The notes under the pieces are model-generated. The model saw nothing but the letters and a program-made list of their open reading frames with translations, made no database searches and had not been told where the DNA came from. From Romanomermis culicivorax (lineage: Eukaryota; Nematoda; Enoplea; Mermithida; Mermithidae): a stretch of DNA of 64,000 nucleotides. Below, piece by piece: positions 32,311 through 44,719 of this stretch. Positions within the stretch are counted from its first letter, which is position 1. Every line of letters begins with the position of its first letter. Location: positions 310,001 to 374,000 of the forward strand of contig CAWUHX010000023.1 in assembly GCA_963922205.1 (NCBI GenBank), written 5' to 3'. A program made the translations under genes and the position numbers.

Positions 32311-33312
32311 AAGTAAATTTCCCCTCCCATTAAGCATAAAATAAATACGATTTTAAAATAGTTCAGTTAACTCTGCAGACTTGATCATATTTTTGGAAAT
32401 TACGAATAAAAACTTTGAAAATTGTCAGAACAAAAATTTTGCAACTAAAATAGCCCACTGACAAACATCTGAGAACAAAGTTTTAAAGTATTCTGACCAC
32501 TTTTGACTGAGTTCTGAGTACTTTTGAAGAATAATTGGGTCTAAGTCCCATCAAAATCATGTTCCATAAGTCCAGGGCAGATGTGGTTCCGCAGGTCAAG
32601 TACAAGAGGCCAACTGATCATTGCTTTTAGAGGCATTATCCGAGAGAACATGCACATGGTTCATTCCGAAGATTATTGCTATGTTACTTTGTTTGCTTTG
32701 AGTTATCGAAAGCAACATAGTCTTCAGGTGTAAATTCTAAACATTTACATATTATAGCGCATTCAATAGCATAGCCATAGGAAGAAAGTTAAACTATTTT
32801 TTTCGGCCATAAGTCATATTTACACTTAAATTCAAGGAAAGTGTATAGTGATAAAATTGCTTATCTAAACAATGAAAATAGTAAATGCTAAGACAAGCAT
32901 TAGACAGATAACTGTGAACAATACAATAACACAATTGCAGGTCTCCAATATCTGATGAAATACCCTGTTGCTCAGACATGCCATATTATCAGACTGCCTC
33001 CTTTAGAAAAACCTGTCATCCCAGTGTGCTTTATCAAATGTGGTTTCCAGCTTGTCTCTTTGTCTACCTGAAATCAGATATATAGGCAAACTTCTGATGG
33101 TATATGCTAATCATTTATGCTAATTTCTGTGTAGAGAAGACCCATAAGAGTAAATGGTCGGTGTAGCATGTCCAAGGTTTCTGACGGCTTTCATGCACTA
33201 TGACACGAATATTTCAACAATTTGCTCTTAGAGACCACTGCTTATGAATTGCAACATTCCTCACACTCGATGGGTGATTGGCTGGAAGACAAGAATAATA
33301 GTCTTGTTTTTA
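32311..33312. other. Intron sequence, no gene seen
   Basis: AT-rich, no recognised repeat or coding signal; lies in the large FSTL-like intron. Confidence 0.35.
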
Positions 33313-34072
33313 TAATACAGGGAAAATAAAGACGACTGGTGCTGACTTTCATAACTTTCGAACCAATGAAGCTTTTATAATGCAGATTGCTGCATTAGAA
33401 TTTCATGTTTACAAGGGTCAAATTTTATGCTCCTAGCGTTTATGGTTACTGTACAAAAAGAAATTTAGTAAAAGCGGTCCATTTTCGAAAAGTAAAGGTT
33501 GTGAAATCAAAGTAAAAATTGTCCTATCGTGAAAAAAAGTTTTATAAAGCTGTTTAGACACAATAATACTTTGAAAATCACTCAAATTTGTAAGTTACAC
33601 TTGACTTAAAGTCAGTAACTTCTTGTTTCAATATGGGCAAAATTTTGCCAAATCAAGAGCTTTTTGTTCTGAAATTGGAAAAAAGCAAAATTTAGGCAAA
33701 ATCAATTCCGTAATTGACCAGATCAAAAAACGGTTAAATTTATTGGTGAAACGGAAAGTAAGACACACTAAAACGGCTCTCTCTTAGTTTTCAGCTGTCA
33801 TATGGTTCTTATGATTGGATCTATTGTACTTTCCTGCTGTACAACATGTTGATTTTGTCAATTTTTGTCAATTTTTTGAATATTTATTTGCAGAAAAATT
33901 GACGTTTAGTATTTTTGATTTTAGTCGGTCAATATTCAAGAAATCTGGCTGAAACTTTGCAGCTTTTATGCCAGATGTTTTAGCAGGAAACCGCATTAAA
34001 AAAGCCTCACCCATTGAAAGTTATGGAAGTTAGTACCGATCGCCTTTTTTTGACTCACCCGGTATATGTACC
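33313..34072. mobile_element. MITE with ~90 bp mariner-type TIRs
   Basis: The left end TACAGGGAAAATAAAGACGACTGG and following CTTTCATAACTTTC match the reverse complement of the right end (TACCGGGTGAGTC, then CTTCCATAACTTTCAATGGG) over about 90 bp. Both ends begin at TA, consistent with a Tc1/mariner target. No transposase remains. Confidence 0.6.
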
Positions 34073-34418
34073 TAGAAAATGAAGAGCTATGGAGCTATGT
34101 TTGGAGACTATAAGACACTTTTAGTGCTGAAAATTTTTTCTAAAAAGATTCTGATGGTGGTGATGCCACGAATTTCAAGTTCCCCATGGCATGCGGTTTG
34201 GTAGAAAAAAAAACGTGCAAAACACCACTTATCTTATTTAGTTTTGTTAGTCACACACGTTTTAAAAAGAACAACTATAAAGTGCATTTCGAATTTTGAA
34301 AAAAATTATCCATTTTCAAATTAACATCAGTTTTTTCGTAAAAGGAAGACTCCAAGAGCACTATGGAGAACTGCAAAAACAACTATACCAGTTGATTTTT
34401 TTCATCTATATATTCAAA

Positions 34419-34617
34419 ATGATGCTCAAAAATGTCAACCAATTCTTACTGATATTGACTCTCCTGCTGGTCGGCGTGAAATCACGTATTTTGGAAAATT
34501 TTCCAAATTATTTTGAAGTCAATGTCTACATTATTTGTAGCACTCAGGCTTTCCGAGATGGCATGGCAAAAACGCATGATGCAACAAGAACGCAATGAAT
34601 ACAAAGCCCGTCAGCTG
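34419..34617 (+). CDS. Candidate secreted-protein gene, 5' exons
   Basis: An ATG at 34419 (or 34422) begins a typical signal peptide, MLKNVNQFLLILTLLLVGVKS, followed by RILENFPNYFE. Just downstream, 34548-34617 reads LSEMAWQKRMMQQERNEYKARQL from an AG acceptor to a GTAAAC donor in phase 0. It joins in phase with 40352-40459. The link between the signal-peptide exon and the second exon is not in phase with any clean donor I can see, so either another small exon exists or the first exon belongs elsewhere. The gene would be nested in the large intron of the opposite-strand FSTL-like gene. Function unknown. Confidence 0.4.
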
Positions 34618-35021
34618 GTAAACTTTTAAGAAAATTACTGAAGGAAATTACAGAAAATTATTGAAGGGATAAATTTTGTTGCATCACAATCTGAATGATT
34701 TTAATGTTTCCTGCATCTCGTTAATAGAATATTTAGTGGTATTTATCAGCATTTTTGTATCAACTGCAAATCTGATTAAAATTTTAACATAATATGTTGA
34801 ACGTAAGTGACTAGAGAAATAAACAAAAAACTGTGTGACATGTATATGAAAATGCCCAAAAACTTTATAAAGTGAGTGAGGCATTAAAAAAATTTTTTCC
34901 ATACCTGCATGTGATGAACATTTGGCTACAAAGTCACATCTTTTTAAGCTGTGATATTTTGGAATAGGCATAGAAACCAAAAAAATGTATGAATTCCGAA
35001 CTTAGGATAATTGTAGCGATT

Positions 35022-35210
35022 TATACTCTGTTTTTCTTGAAATGCTTCTAAATAATGAAAGTGGAAAGCAAGTAGTATTTCAGACTTTCACGATTTTCTG
35101 ATAAACAATATATCATATTGAACTGGAAATTTGTAAGCATAGTGAACTATTATGACGGCAGTACTGATTTGTGTCACTTTTCCATTTGGGAGCATTTTAT
35201 TTTTGACACC
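35022..35210. mobile_element. MITE, TATAGTCTGTTTTT family (diverged)
   Basis: Starts TATACTCTGTTTTTCTTGAAATGC and runs into GGAAAGCAAGTAGTATTTCAGA, as in other copies. The right end is degraded near GGGAGCATTTTATTTTTGACA. Confidence 0.5.
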
Positions 35211-35464
35211 AATTTTGAAAAAATGTTCATAGTGTTCGTTTCAATAGTAATCTTTGACATATCGAAATCGAGCAAAGAAATCGTCGATAGCATTGCATAA
35301 TAAATTGTTGAACAGTTGTTATATGGGTGATGCAGTGTTGCTTGTTGATGCTTGATTAGTAGGTCGCTGTTGTTGCACTGCTTGAACTGTCGATTTGGTA
35401 ATTGGTTGCAATGTCCACTTATAAAAACGGTTCAGTGTTTTTGTTGAAACTGAATTTTTGCGTT

Positions 35465-35887
35465 CTATATAATGTCAACAAGAACTGGAAATGGCGCTTC
35501 ATTATTGTGTTCTTTGATATAATTTTTCCAAAAATCATTAATTTTTTCTTTGTACAACACGATAAAAGCAAAAATATCAAAAAAATTACAGGGTTTAGCA
35601 TCCTCAAATTCAAAGCCAAGCTGTGACATGATATCTTGATTGTGATTAAAAAATTTAAATAAAAGTTCTTCTAGTTCCATGTTCTTGGTTCGAAAGATAT
35701 GTGGTAAAACGCTGTACATCATAAATAATGATAAAATTTTGACAAAAAATCGAATCATTGCCATTTGAATATGAGATGTTATCAGCGTACTCGATTTTGT
35801 AGTTGGTGTGAAAAATAGATGACGTATATGGGTAGATAATGCAACAAGCCTTTTTTTCCCTGAACTTGGCCAGCTAGCCAAAGCCAT
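35465..35887 (-). other. Unassigned 140-codon ORF
   Basis: A minus-strand ORF that begins MALASWPSSGKKRLVAL and is more evenly composed than the surrounding artefactual ORFs. It shows no domain I recognise, no upstream exon and no conserved motif. It lies in the FSTL-like intron. It could be a fragment of a mobile-element protein or chance. Confidence 0.2.
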
Positions 35888-36370
35888 GACGTCAGAGTTA
35901 GATGAGCTTTTACAGCAATCTGGTCCTCGAGTTTTTTTGTGTACACTCTTTTCCTATCTTTAACACGGGCTGGTCAAAATCTGCTCCTAAAGGGGACGCT
36001 TAACTAATAGCGGCACCTCGCGTCGCTGCGCGGTACTGCCCTGTGCTGCCTAGAAAGTATGAATAGATTTTTCCGATTTTTGTGGCACCGCCCGGCACCG
36101 TGCAGTGCCATTTTCAAAGTTCAACTCAAACCAGTGTTTTTTTGTGCCAAAACATGGTTTTTGGCACAAAAAAATTTGGAATGGCACAAAAAAATTTGAG
36201 CGTCTGTGCCAATTGGCACAAAATTTTTCGCTGTTCAAACAATAAATTTCCTTGATTTTTAGACGTTTTAGAGGCTTTAAATGCAAAAAATTTTCGGCGC
36301 TTCGCGCCGAGTCATTGTTAATGAATATAATATTATCTACTCGTATTTGACCCAACCGAGCGCGGTTCTA

Positions 36371-37762
36371 GGACAATGCGCCCCCAGTAATTTGCCCCCA
36401 CAATTCGCCCCCACTGCAGTTCGCCCCCGAACAATTCGCCCCTGAGCGATTCGCCCCCAGTAATTCGGCCCCAGTAATTCGCCCCTGGTACTATAGTTAC
36501 CTGGTTTTAGATTTAAAAGCAACTCCATGATATGTTATGTAATATAATCTCCAGATATTCTTTTTCCAGCTTTATTTCTTGTAACTTTTTATCGGGATAT
36601 ATGGAGAGCAATTAAGATTATGAAAAAGTATCACAATTATTCTACGTGTGACTCTATCGTGTTCTTCACTATCTTTTTCGTGACAACTTTTCGGTGTACC
36701 AAAAACAAAAAAGAATAAAAGTATAGAAAACAGAAGAAAAATATAAAGGAAAAAATCAGAAAAGGAGAATGAGTAAAAAGTAATCAAAAAAAATATAGAA
36801 GAAACTAAACAAGAATGATGAAGGACAAGATAAGGAATACAAGAAAAAAATTAAACGAAAAAAGGAACAAAAAACATAAAAAACAAATGCAGATCGAAGA
36901 ACATAAATGACTCACAATTCTGCCTATGATATCCGTGTTACAAATTACAGTTCTGCGTAAATTCTCCCAGGTATTCACGCCATTAGACTAAAATTTGGCA
37001 TGGTTTCTAGGATTAGGACACCATCATTACAAACTTGAAAAAATATAAATTTGCAAATTGCCAGTGTTGAGATTTTTCACAAATTTTTGCTCGAAATTGA
37101 TTATTTTCAGTCCGATAAACTTTGACTGCAAGCTTTCATTTTGAACTCGGCCACACATTTTGTTTCAAGTGGAAAAGCAACCGACCACTTCAATTATAGG
37201 GAACTACTGCTCAAACGCTGTATTGCTGACTGTACGAGTAAAAAATGCGTATACTGACTTAGTACTAACCACAACAGTAAAAAAATCTTACATTCAAAGA
37301 AAATTTAAAAAAATTATTCGTGGACATTTATTTGGAACATTGCTGTAGATCAGACAACCCCATAGGGAGGGGTATGAGGGGGGTATTACCCCTGCCTAAT
37401 TTCCTAAAAATTGATCACTAGTTGCCTAATTTTAAGACAAAATGACGTGTTTAGTGGACATTTAGCTACACTACCCCGCAAATTTTCAACTTTACCCCTA
37501 CCTAAAAAATCTGACCTTGGGGACCTCTACTGTAGACCTTTTTCTTCTTGTACATAATACTTGCACTCTGCATGCAGAATTCATAAATAAACATGCTATT
37601 TCGGCTGGGAAAAATCTGTAGGTATTGTGTATAGATGTGTAGAAATGCTATTACAGTGGAATTATTTTTAAATCTGAATTTGTTAAATTAAAAAACAGTC
37701 AATTGGGGGCCAATTACTGGGGGAGAATTGTGGGGGACGAATTGCTGGGGGCGAATTGTCCG
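36371..37762. mobile_element. Foldback element with CGCCCCCAGTAATT-repeat ends
   Basis: The left end (36371-36490) is a run of AATTCGCCCCCAG-type units starting GGACAATGCGCCCCCAG. The right end (37705-37762) is the inverse, ending CTGGGGGCGAATTGTCC. The arms therefore consist of short tandem units, as in foldback transposons. The interior holds a purine-rich tract (36680-36900) and a copy of the dispersed repeat at 37351-37540. No transposase. Confidence 0.55.
37351..37540. repeat. Dispersed repeat, copy 1
   Basis: Contains ACAACCCCATAGGGAGGGG, TCCTAAAAATTGATCACT and TTTTCAACTTTACCCC. It matches 60735-60915 over about 180 bp with few differences. Confidence 0.8.
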
Positions 37763-38515
37763 TATCCCCCGAGCACGAACGAGTTTTCTTCGAACAGTGT
37801 ATCAGCATCGTTGCAGCAAAGTTTATAGCCTGTCAATGAATGATAAATGGAAATAAATTCTGAATAATCTCTGTTCATTCAGTCACATTCGGATTTAAAA
37901 CTGAAGTTATTACTTTTTGTGCTTGATTCATTCAAATAGAAAATTCGATATCCTTAGTAATGGTACCGACCGAAAATTTACACAATTTTCGATTTTATTT
38001 ACATTGTTCTTAGGATAAGATCCGTAGTCGAAAATTGAATCAATTTGAACTTCCTGAACAATCCTGCAGTTATTTAAATTTTCTCAACATTCCATTTCTT
38101 TTCGAGGCGTCGTGAACTACTTGCACAGTTTTTTCTCATCTCACTGACATGGTTAGTTGAAGGATATGTTGGGCACGATTTTTACAAAATATTAATGCGT
38201 TAAACGTCAACTTTTCATCAAAATTTTAGCCTAAAACCTTTCCACAGTTTTAGTACGTTTCTAGTAGAAAAAATTTTTTGTGTCATTGGCACAAATTTTT
38301 TTGGCCTCTTGTGCCAATTGGCACAAATGTCTGTGCACAAAAAAAATCGCTGACTCAAACGAAATTTTCGAACCACTCATGTGTTGTAAAGCTATAATAT
38401 ATTGGTGCTATAACATATCGATGCATACTATAACATCTGTACACGCAGTTCAATCATATTTTTCATGAATTCTGAATTATGACACTTTTCAGATATTATT
38501 TTATCATGCCTCAAT

Positions 38516-38816
38516 CATACATGCACAGCATAGAAATTCTGTGGGGACTCGGCCAGACAGGGGATGAGATAGAATTTTTTTCGATTTGTTATAACGCAAA
38601 GAAAGGTCTTCCATCGAATATGTGAAATTATTTGCTTGGACAGCATTCTTTAAAGTTTTAACACTACTTCTTTCAATTAAGTTTGCTTCGTGTAGAGAGA
38701 TCACATTCTTATGATGAATCTTGATCATTTTTTTATTCGTCATCTTCTGAATCATTACTGGCGGTCAGAATTGCTGGGGGGTCAAAATCCCCAAACCCCC
38801 TTCGCGTGCATGTATG
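38516..38816. mobile_element. MITE with CATACATGCAC ends (copy 1)
   Basis: Left CATACATGCACAGCATAGAA and right TTCGCGTGCATGTATG are inverted. The right end is preceded by GGGGTCAAAATCCCCAAACCCC. Copy 2 lies at 48113-48516, and a diverged copy at about 62455-62705 keeps only CATACATGCAC with GTGCACGTCTG. Confidence 0.65.
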
Positions 38817-38899
38817 CTACATTCTGAAAAATTCATCATACATTCTGAAAAATCCATGATTGACAAGTTTTGGCCATGTACTGAATTTTTTCCTGTAAT

Positions 38900-40020
38900 T
38901 TTATCCCTGAGGTATTATTAATGACGTTTTCATAAATAGATTTTCAGGAGGATTGGAAATATGTATAGTTCATTTTTATAAAATGTTTGTAAATTGAAAA
39001 ATGGACAAAAAAATGGACCATAATCAACGTCGTTTTCACAAACCATTTACCATAGGATTTTTGGCTTGAAAAATTTCTGAGGATTAGTTGAGCAGACTCA
39101 GGAAATTATAGAAATATAAAATGATACTTTCCACTTTTTTATTCACAAACATTTCCATAAAAAGAGACTATAGGTGGTGCTGTGATTACATAATTTACAA
39201 TGGAGATATGAATGTGGAAAAATTATTGCTCTGCAAAGTAGGTATAAACACGTTTTCACGGCCTGAAGTTGTCTTAGCAATAAGCCAAGCGCAAAGCTTC
39301 AAAAACGATAAAAAACAAAAGTGCTCGCAAATTTTTCGAGAACTTTTTATTCAGGGAGCAAAATCCGAAAGCAAAAAAGCGGCACCACTTTTTTTGCTTT
39401 CGGATATGGCATTGGATATGGATATGGATATTGGATATGGCACACCCATTCTAGGGCATAATGGAATTCGGGGCCCTCAAAAAGTGCATTGTTTGCATGT
39501 CTTTTCGGGTCCCACCGGGCCCCACAAGCAGATGGAGGCGAGATGACAAAGGGCATCCCACAGTTTGCCCTTATGCCCGAAATTATGAAAAAAATCCCAA
39601 GGTTTTAACTGTTACCGATTTGGCTCTAGGGGGCATAAATTTTAGAGGCACCTATGATTGTGTCACTGTTGTATTCCAAAATAAATGAAGCATAATTCGA
39701 CTAATTAATGTTGAATTTATGTTTAATTTTCTTGATTTGTACAACAAAATGAATAAGAAAAATTCATGATACTAGATGAGAAAATAAATACGCATATTGA
39801 ATTCGGGCCAACTTGTTGTCGATTTTAAAATTTTTTGGAGCCCCTCGAGCATTTTATTATTAGTAATTCACTGGCAATGTTTCGATCTTGAAATATTTTC
39901 AATTGTCAACAACTCAACGATTTTCTTGAAAAATAGCATAGCAGTTGAAATGAAATCATTACAATTCATTCACAAAAAAATAATTCAATGACTGTACATT
40001 GCTCCGCATAAATAATTCAC
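38900..40020. other. Intron sequence with a GGATAT mini-array
   Basis: A (GGATAT)n-like run at 39402-39440 (GGATATGGCATTGGATATGG...). The plus-strand ORF 39121-39546 spans it and has no recognised motif. A TATAGTTCATTTTT / AAAGAGACTATAG pair at 38966 and 39160 may be a degraded MITE. Confidence 0.35.
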
Positions 40021-40351
40021 TTGAACATTCTTCTTCATGGTTTATTTCCTCATTTTGCCCACTGAATGGATTTTCTACACCGAAATTGCCAAAAAGCAAC
40101 CTTTGATGATCAAGAAGCTGCGTCTACATGATTAAATCAGTGTAGAAACACATTAAAGAACTAAAGAACTATTTAAAATAATAGAATACTGCTATACTTT
40201 AATGGAACAAATGACGTCATAATTAGTATCATGCCGCCAAAAACTCCAAAGGAAGTTTTGCGAAATGAAGTACCTGCTTTCAACTCTTATCGGAAAAATA
40301 GCATTTGAAAAAAAACAGACCATACGTCCAATGTCCATTTATTATCTTCAG

Positions 40352-40459
40352 GCCGCTCAGAGATGGAAAGAACTAAGTGGGCAGGAAACACCCGAAAATG
40401 GTGATTCTAGCAAATGGAAGATGAGTGGCGCAGAACTGGATTACTACGACTATTATTGA
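40352..40459 (+). CDS. Candidate secreted-protein gene, last exon
   Basis: The acceptor TTATCTTCAG is followed in phase 0 by AAQRWKELSGQETPENGD and then SSKWKMSGAELDYYDYY before TGA at 40457-40459. The preceding exon 34548-34617 ends in phase 0 with KARQL, so the two would give a small basic-then-acidic protein. The Asp/Tyr-rich end (DYYDYY) is a possible tyrosine-sulfation site. No family recognised. Confidence 0.4.
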   Translation, partial: AAQRWKELSGQETPENGDSSKWKMSGAELDYYDYY

Positions 40460-41093
40460 TGTAATGATAGCATGCTGAAATATGCTAATATATTAATTGC
40501 ATTGATAAATTTTAGTAAAGCACAAAAAGCCCAGGCAAATTGATCTGAAGTAATTTCTGATATCAATGGATGAATATTCACAAACCATTTCATCTGTCTG
40601 GAGTGCATTCTCTCAAAACAATTTTTGTTCATCACCAGGGCCCTATGTAAAAATCTGTGGGTGTGCGTCATTCTTCCCAATAGTTAGGCTTTGGAAAAAT
40701 ATTCATTTCTCTCATTTCGTCTTCTTTCCCACTTTTATTTACCAGTGTTGTTTATGAATAAATCATGTTAATTGTCCAGTGTAACGGATACGTCCACTAC
40801 ATTGTATGTGTGGGCCGCCAGTAGAGGATAAACCTACTGACCCAAACTACAGTGCGTCTATCATTTAAAATTGAAATAGCTGTAGTAGTTCAGCGCGCCT
40901 AAAGATTGATTGCTTTTGTAAGCTCATCAAAATTCAACTTTTGATCATCAAAAAATTTTTCGTTATTTTGCTGAAGTGAACGACAAAACCAACTGAAAAT
41001 TTGTTAGCAGTGGTTCTAGCTACAAGCATTGCTTTCCACATAGATGAGTTGATTGTTGATAATTTTGTAGACCACTTTCACTGTTCAGCTTAC

Positions 41094-42045
41094 TTTCGAC
41101 TTTAACCACATGAATCTGCTGCATTTCGCCCGACTTGCAAGTGAAATTTCCATTGTGAAACAAAGAAGCTGGTGTCAAATACAACATGCGTTTGTCATCT
41201 GATAGCTAAATCGATGAAATATTTTCAACATACTGTAGAATATGACCAGATATGGAATTACCTTCAGATTGGATTCGAACGGTAGGAATTTTTGTATAGA
41301 CGTTGATCTCCTCTGCCACGTTGGCGATGGGAGATCACAAAAAATTTGATACTGTACATCAAAAGGTAATCGATGGACTTTTATCAATGGGCCATGTTGA
41401 GTTGCAAGTGTATTCATGTGATCTAAAAGAAAGGAGAAAAGAGAGAACAAAAAAAAAGAAAAGAAAAAAGAAGAGAAGAGAAGAGAAGAAAGTGAAGAAA
41501 AAAGAAAAAAGTAGAAAAAAAGAAAATATATATCCAAATTTCCTGAACTTTACCTTCAGTTTTCAATGTCCATTTCCTAGCGTCTTTGGTAGGGATTGGT
41601 GTTGAAGTCAACTCCGAGTTGGTCATTGAAATGGTCACCAATGTTCGATGAGGTGCCAGCTTTTCACAGTCCATTGGTACAAACCTTGAACATTGAATCA
41701 TCAAGGAAAAAAGTTTTAGTTAGAGTACCGAAATTCATAGTTTTGCTTACTGTAGAAATTGGCTTTCCTCAATAACTTCATGCCACAAAACTACAGTAAA
41801 ACGGAAAATGTGCATGTACATACTCTCACTTTTGCTTTTTTTGACACGATGCCAAATTCATAGAGCAAATATTGTCGAAAATTTGACCATCTTTGGTACA
41901 TACTTTATCCGTTGCTGACGCAAATTTTTGGCACGAATCTTTGCAAACGCATATGGCGATGGTTGTGTTGGCTTGTAGTACACATTCTTCGTTTTGGTCG
42001 CAGAAAATCGTCTGACATAGCCCTGAAGAACCAATTTCAGGATGC
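41094..42045 (-). CDS. FSTL4/5-like gene, Kazal and first Ig exons
   Basis: Four exons: 42045-41830, 41684-41554, 41422-41262 and 41205-41094. The first reads GLCQTIFCDQNEECV, AICVCKDSC, VCTKDGQIFDNIC and ASCQKKQ, a follistatin-module C pattern plus Kazal (C-T-x-D-G-x-x-F-x-N-x-C). The second adds FVPMDCEKLAPHR and a linker. The third and fourth form an Ig domain with Cys in YQIFCDLP and NFTCKS. In vertebrate FSTL4/5 two EF-hands lie between Kazal and Ig1; here only about 55 residues of linker are found and no D-x-D-x-[DN]-G loop. The second exon's acceptor (TTCAAG) is non-typical. The signal-peptide exon lies upstream and was not located. Confidence 0.75.
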
Positions 42046-42065
42046 CTAGAAAATTCTGAATTTTT

Positions 42066-43195
42066 ACATTCTTGTTTTCATTTCAGTTTTTTGTACCATT
42101 AATCTTTTGTTTGTATTTTTGTTCGAATTCTTATAGGTACTTCCGTATTTTTATTTGCTCTTTTGTTCGTACTTTTTTTGTATTTTTTGTATTTTTTCAT
42201 GCAGTATTTTTGTCTGCTATTCTGTATTTTTGTATCCTTTTTCGTATTTTGTGTTGTTCTGTTTATATTTTTGTATTTCTGCTTCTATTTTTTGTATTTT
42301 TTATACGTTTGCTTCTATTTTTTCTACTTTTATTTTTATTTTTATTTTTGTTCGCACTTGTATTTTTGTTTGTTAATAATTTTTGTATTTTTGTCTACAT
42401 TCGTACTTTTGCTTGTATTTTTGAATTTCCGTATTTTTATTTGCATTTTTGTATTCTTGTACTTCTGTTCCTATTTTGTATTTTTGTTATTCTGCGTTTC
42501 TTTATTTTTGCATTCCTGTTTCCGTTTTTATTTGTATTTGTATATTTTTGTTTGTAATTTTTCAACTTTTATTTTAATCTGTATTTTGAACTTTTATTGG
42601 TGTTTTTGTTTGCATTTCGCTTTCATTTCTTTGTATTTTTGTGTTTCTGTCTGTGTTTTTGTTCCTAATTTTGTATTTCCATTTGTGCTTTTGTATTTTT
42701 TTCTATTAGTATTTGTACTCCTCTGTTTCTGAATTTTTGTTCTATTAATTTTTGTACTTCTGTGTTTTTGTATTTTCGATAATATTTTTGTTTTCATCTT
42801 TACATTTTTGTTTTTAAATTTGTATTTTCGTTTATATTTCTGAATTTTTGTTCCTACTTTTGTTTGTATTTTCGTTCATGTTTTTGTCCGTATTTTTGTC
42901 ATTTTCCGTTTTTTGTTGGTATTTTTGTTTTCATCTTTGAAATTTTGTTTGCGTTTTTCTACTTTTGTTTGTAGTTTTCTTCGCATATTTGTTTTAGTCT
43001 TTGTACTTCTATATTTTTGTTTGTTTTTCTACATTTTTGTTTGTATTTCTGTATGTTTGCTTGTATTTTTGTTGATGCTTGTTCTATTACACTTTTTTGT
43101 TCGTACTTTTTTTTCTGATTGTATTTTTGTTCTTTATTTGTATTTTTGCATTTTTGGTTATTCTTAGTATATTGGCTTAAATTTTTGTGTTTTTA
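42066..43195. repeat. T/G-rich degenerate minisatellite
   Basis: About 1.1 kb of TTTTTGTATTTTTGTTCGTA-type units with strong strand asymmetry: almost no A or C in runs on the plus strand. Unit length drifts around 9-12 bp. It lies just upstream of the Kazal exon, inside the FSTL-like gene. The Phe/Val/Leu-rich ORFs are artefacts. Confidence 0.75.
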
Positions 43196-43199
43196 TAGC

Positions 43200-44700
43200 C
43201 GTTCCACTCCATGTTCTATTTCCAGATTTCATAACATGTTGTGAAAGTAATCATTGAGCAGCATTGCTTTTTAGTAGATGTCAATAGATGTCAACATAAA
43301 AATTAGTTAACAGAAAACATATGCAAATCTTCATGCAGAAGTTAACTGTAAGCATATGCAAATCTTCATGCAGAATTGACTTTTGGAATTAAGGATCTCT
43401 GTACATTCCATTTCATTTATTTTGAAAATGAATTTCATCATGCGTTTTAACTCCTTCATACTTTTCTTCAATATTTCGCCTTTTTCGATCTTGAATGGGT
43501 CGTCGTTCAAGAAACCTCGTTTATGCTGAAAAAATCGATTTTTTTCAAAACAGCATACATTTCATCCCATGAGCAATTAATTTTTTCAACAAGATACTGT
43601 ATGGCGCGGAACAAAATGAGTCACGTGGACATGTTTTATAAAATACTGGAAGATTTTCGTGAGGCACGTTTATTGTTGTTTTTTGTGGATCAATCTTGTT
43701 CGACTGGTAAGCAAGTGTACAAATTTGAAAACACTGGATTGAGACGTGATTCACAACAAATAATATTCAAAATAAGATTTTTACAATGAGTCGAAATTTT
43801 TTGTTGATAAGTATCAAAAGTGCAATAATCCAAATCGGTAGGTCCTGGAACAATCACTTTAGAATCAGGATTCTCCTGATTTTTATTATCACTCTATTTT
43901 TTTCCATGTGCAGTCGAAATTAGTTCAAGGATTTGCAAGTGAGAGTTGAATTAGGAATTAAAAATTATATGGTCGGTTTTTCATGAAACGTTTCTGAACC
44001 TAGAAATGACAAGAATTTTCTACAAAGCGCTAACTTATATAACCTTTACAGTATAATTTTTCCAGCACTGGAATGGCAAAGGGTAGCGAATTCGCACGTG
44101 TGTGCTTCAGAAAAGTGTTACAAAAATGCGAAATTGTGTTTGCTGTGCAGGTCCATTTTCTAAGAACATTTCAAGCAAAACAGACCATAGTTAGAGAGAT
44201 AGAATGATCTCCACATAAACTTCAGCTAGTCTGGCCTTTGGAGACCTGGAAAACAGCAAGCAGAAAAGTTTCCTTAAAAAGTCCAAAAATTGTTATTTTT
44301 GTCTAAAAAATGGTGAAAAAAATAAAAAGAAAATTGACATTTTTAACCTTTTGCTGGAAAATGATCATTTTTCATTAAATATTGGCATTTTTCAGTTTTT
44401 TCCAAAATAATAGTATGGAGGTCCCTATTGCTGCCATGTGGCTGGCCATATGATTGGAAAATCCCGGAGGGGGTTACTATATGATTGACAATATGAACGA
44501 TTTCTAAGGCGGTTCTTATGGCACTTCACCTATATTTCACGTATATATGTGAGCAGTTTTCAGCACGTTTTTCATGACAACTGCTATCAGTCTACTCGGG
44601 CGAGCCTTCTGGCAAAAGTGAGGAGGTTATTTTGGAACGTGGTCACTTCATACTTCTTGGCAACAGCTATATGTCAGTGTCGCAGTCTCTGATGGCTCCT
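43200..44700. other. No gene recognised
   Basis: Contains a ~30 bp direct repeat (CATATGCAAATCTTCATGCAGAA at 43319 and 43354) and, at 44165-44190, a solitary MITE end (GAACATTTCAAGCAAAACAGACCATAG). No coding evidence. Confidence 0.35.
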
Positions 44701-44719
44701 TGCTAAGGACTAGCCTGTA

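Noticed and set aside
42072..42732. 161-189 codon Phe/Val/Leu-rich plus-strand ORFs that look like membrane proteins
   Set aside because: They arise from the T/G-rich TTTTTGTA array; all three frames give the same composition.
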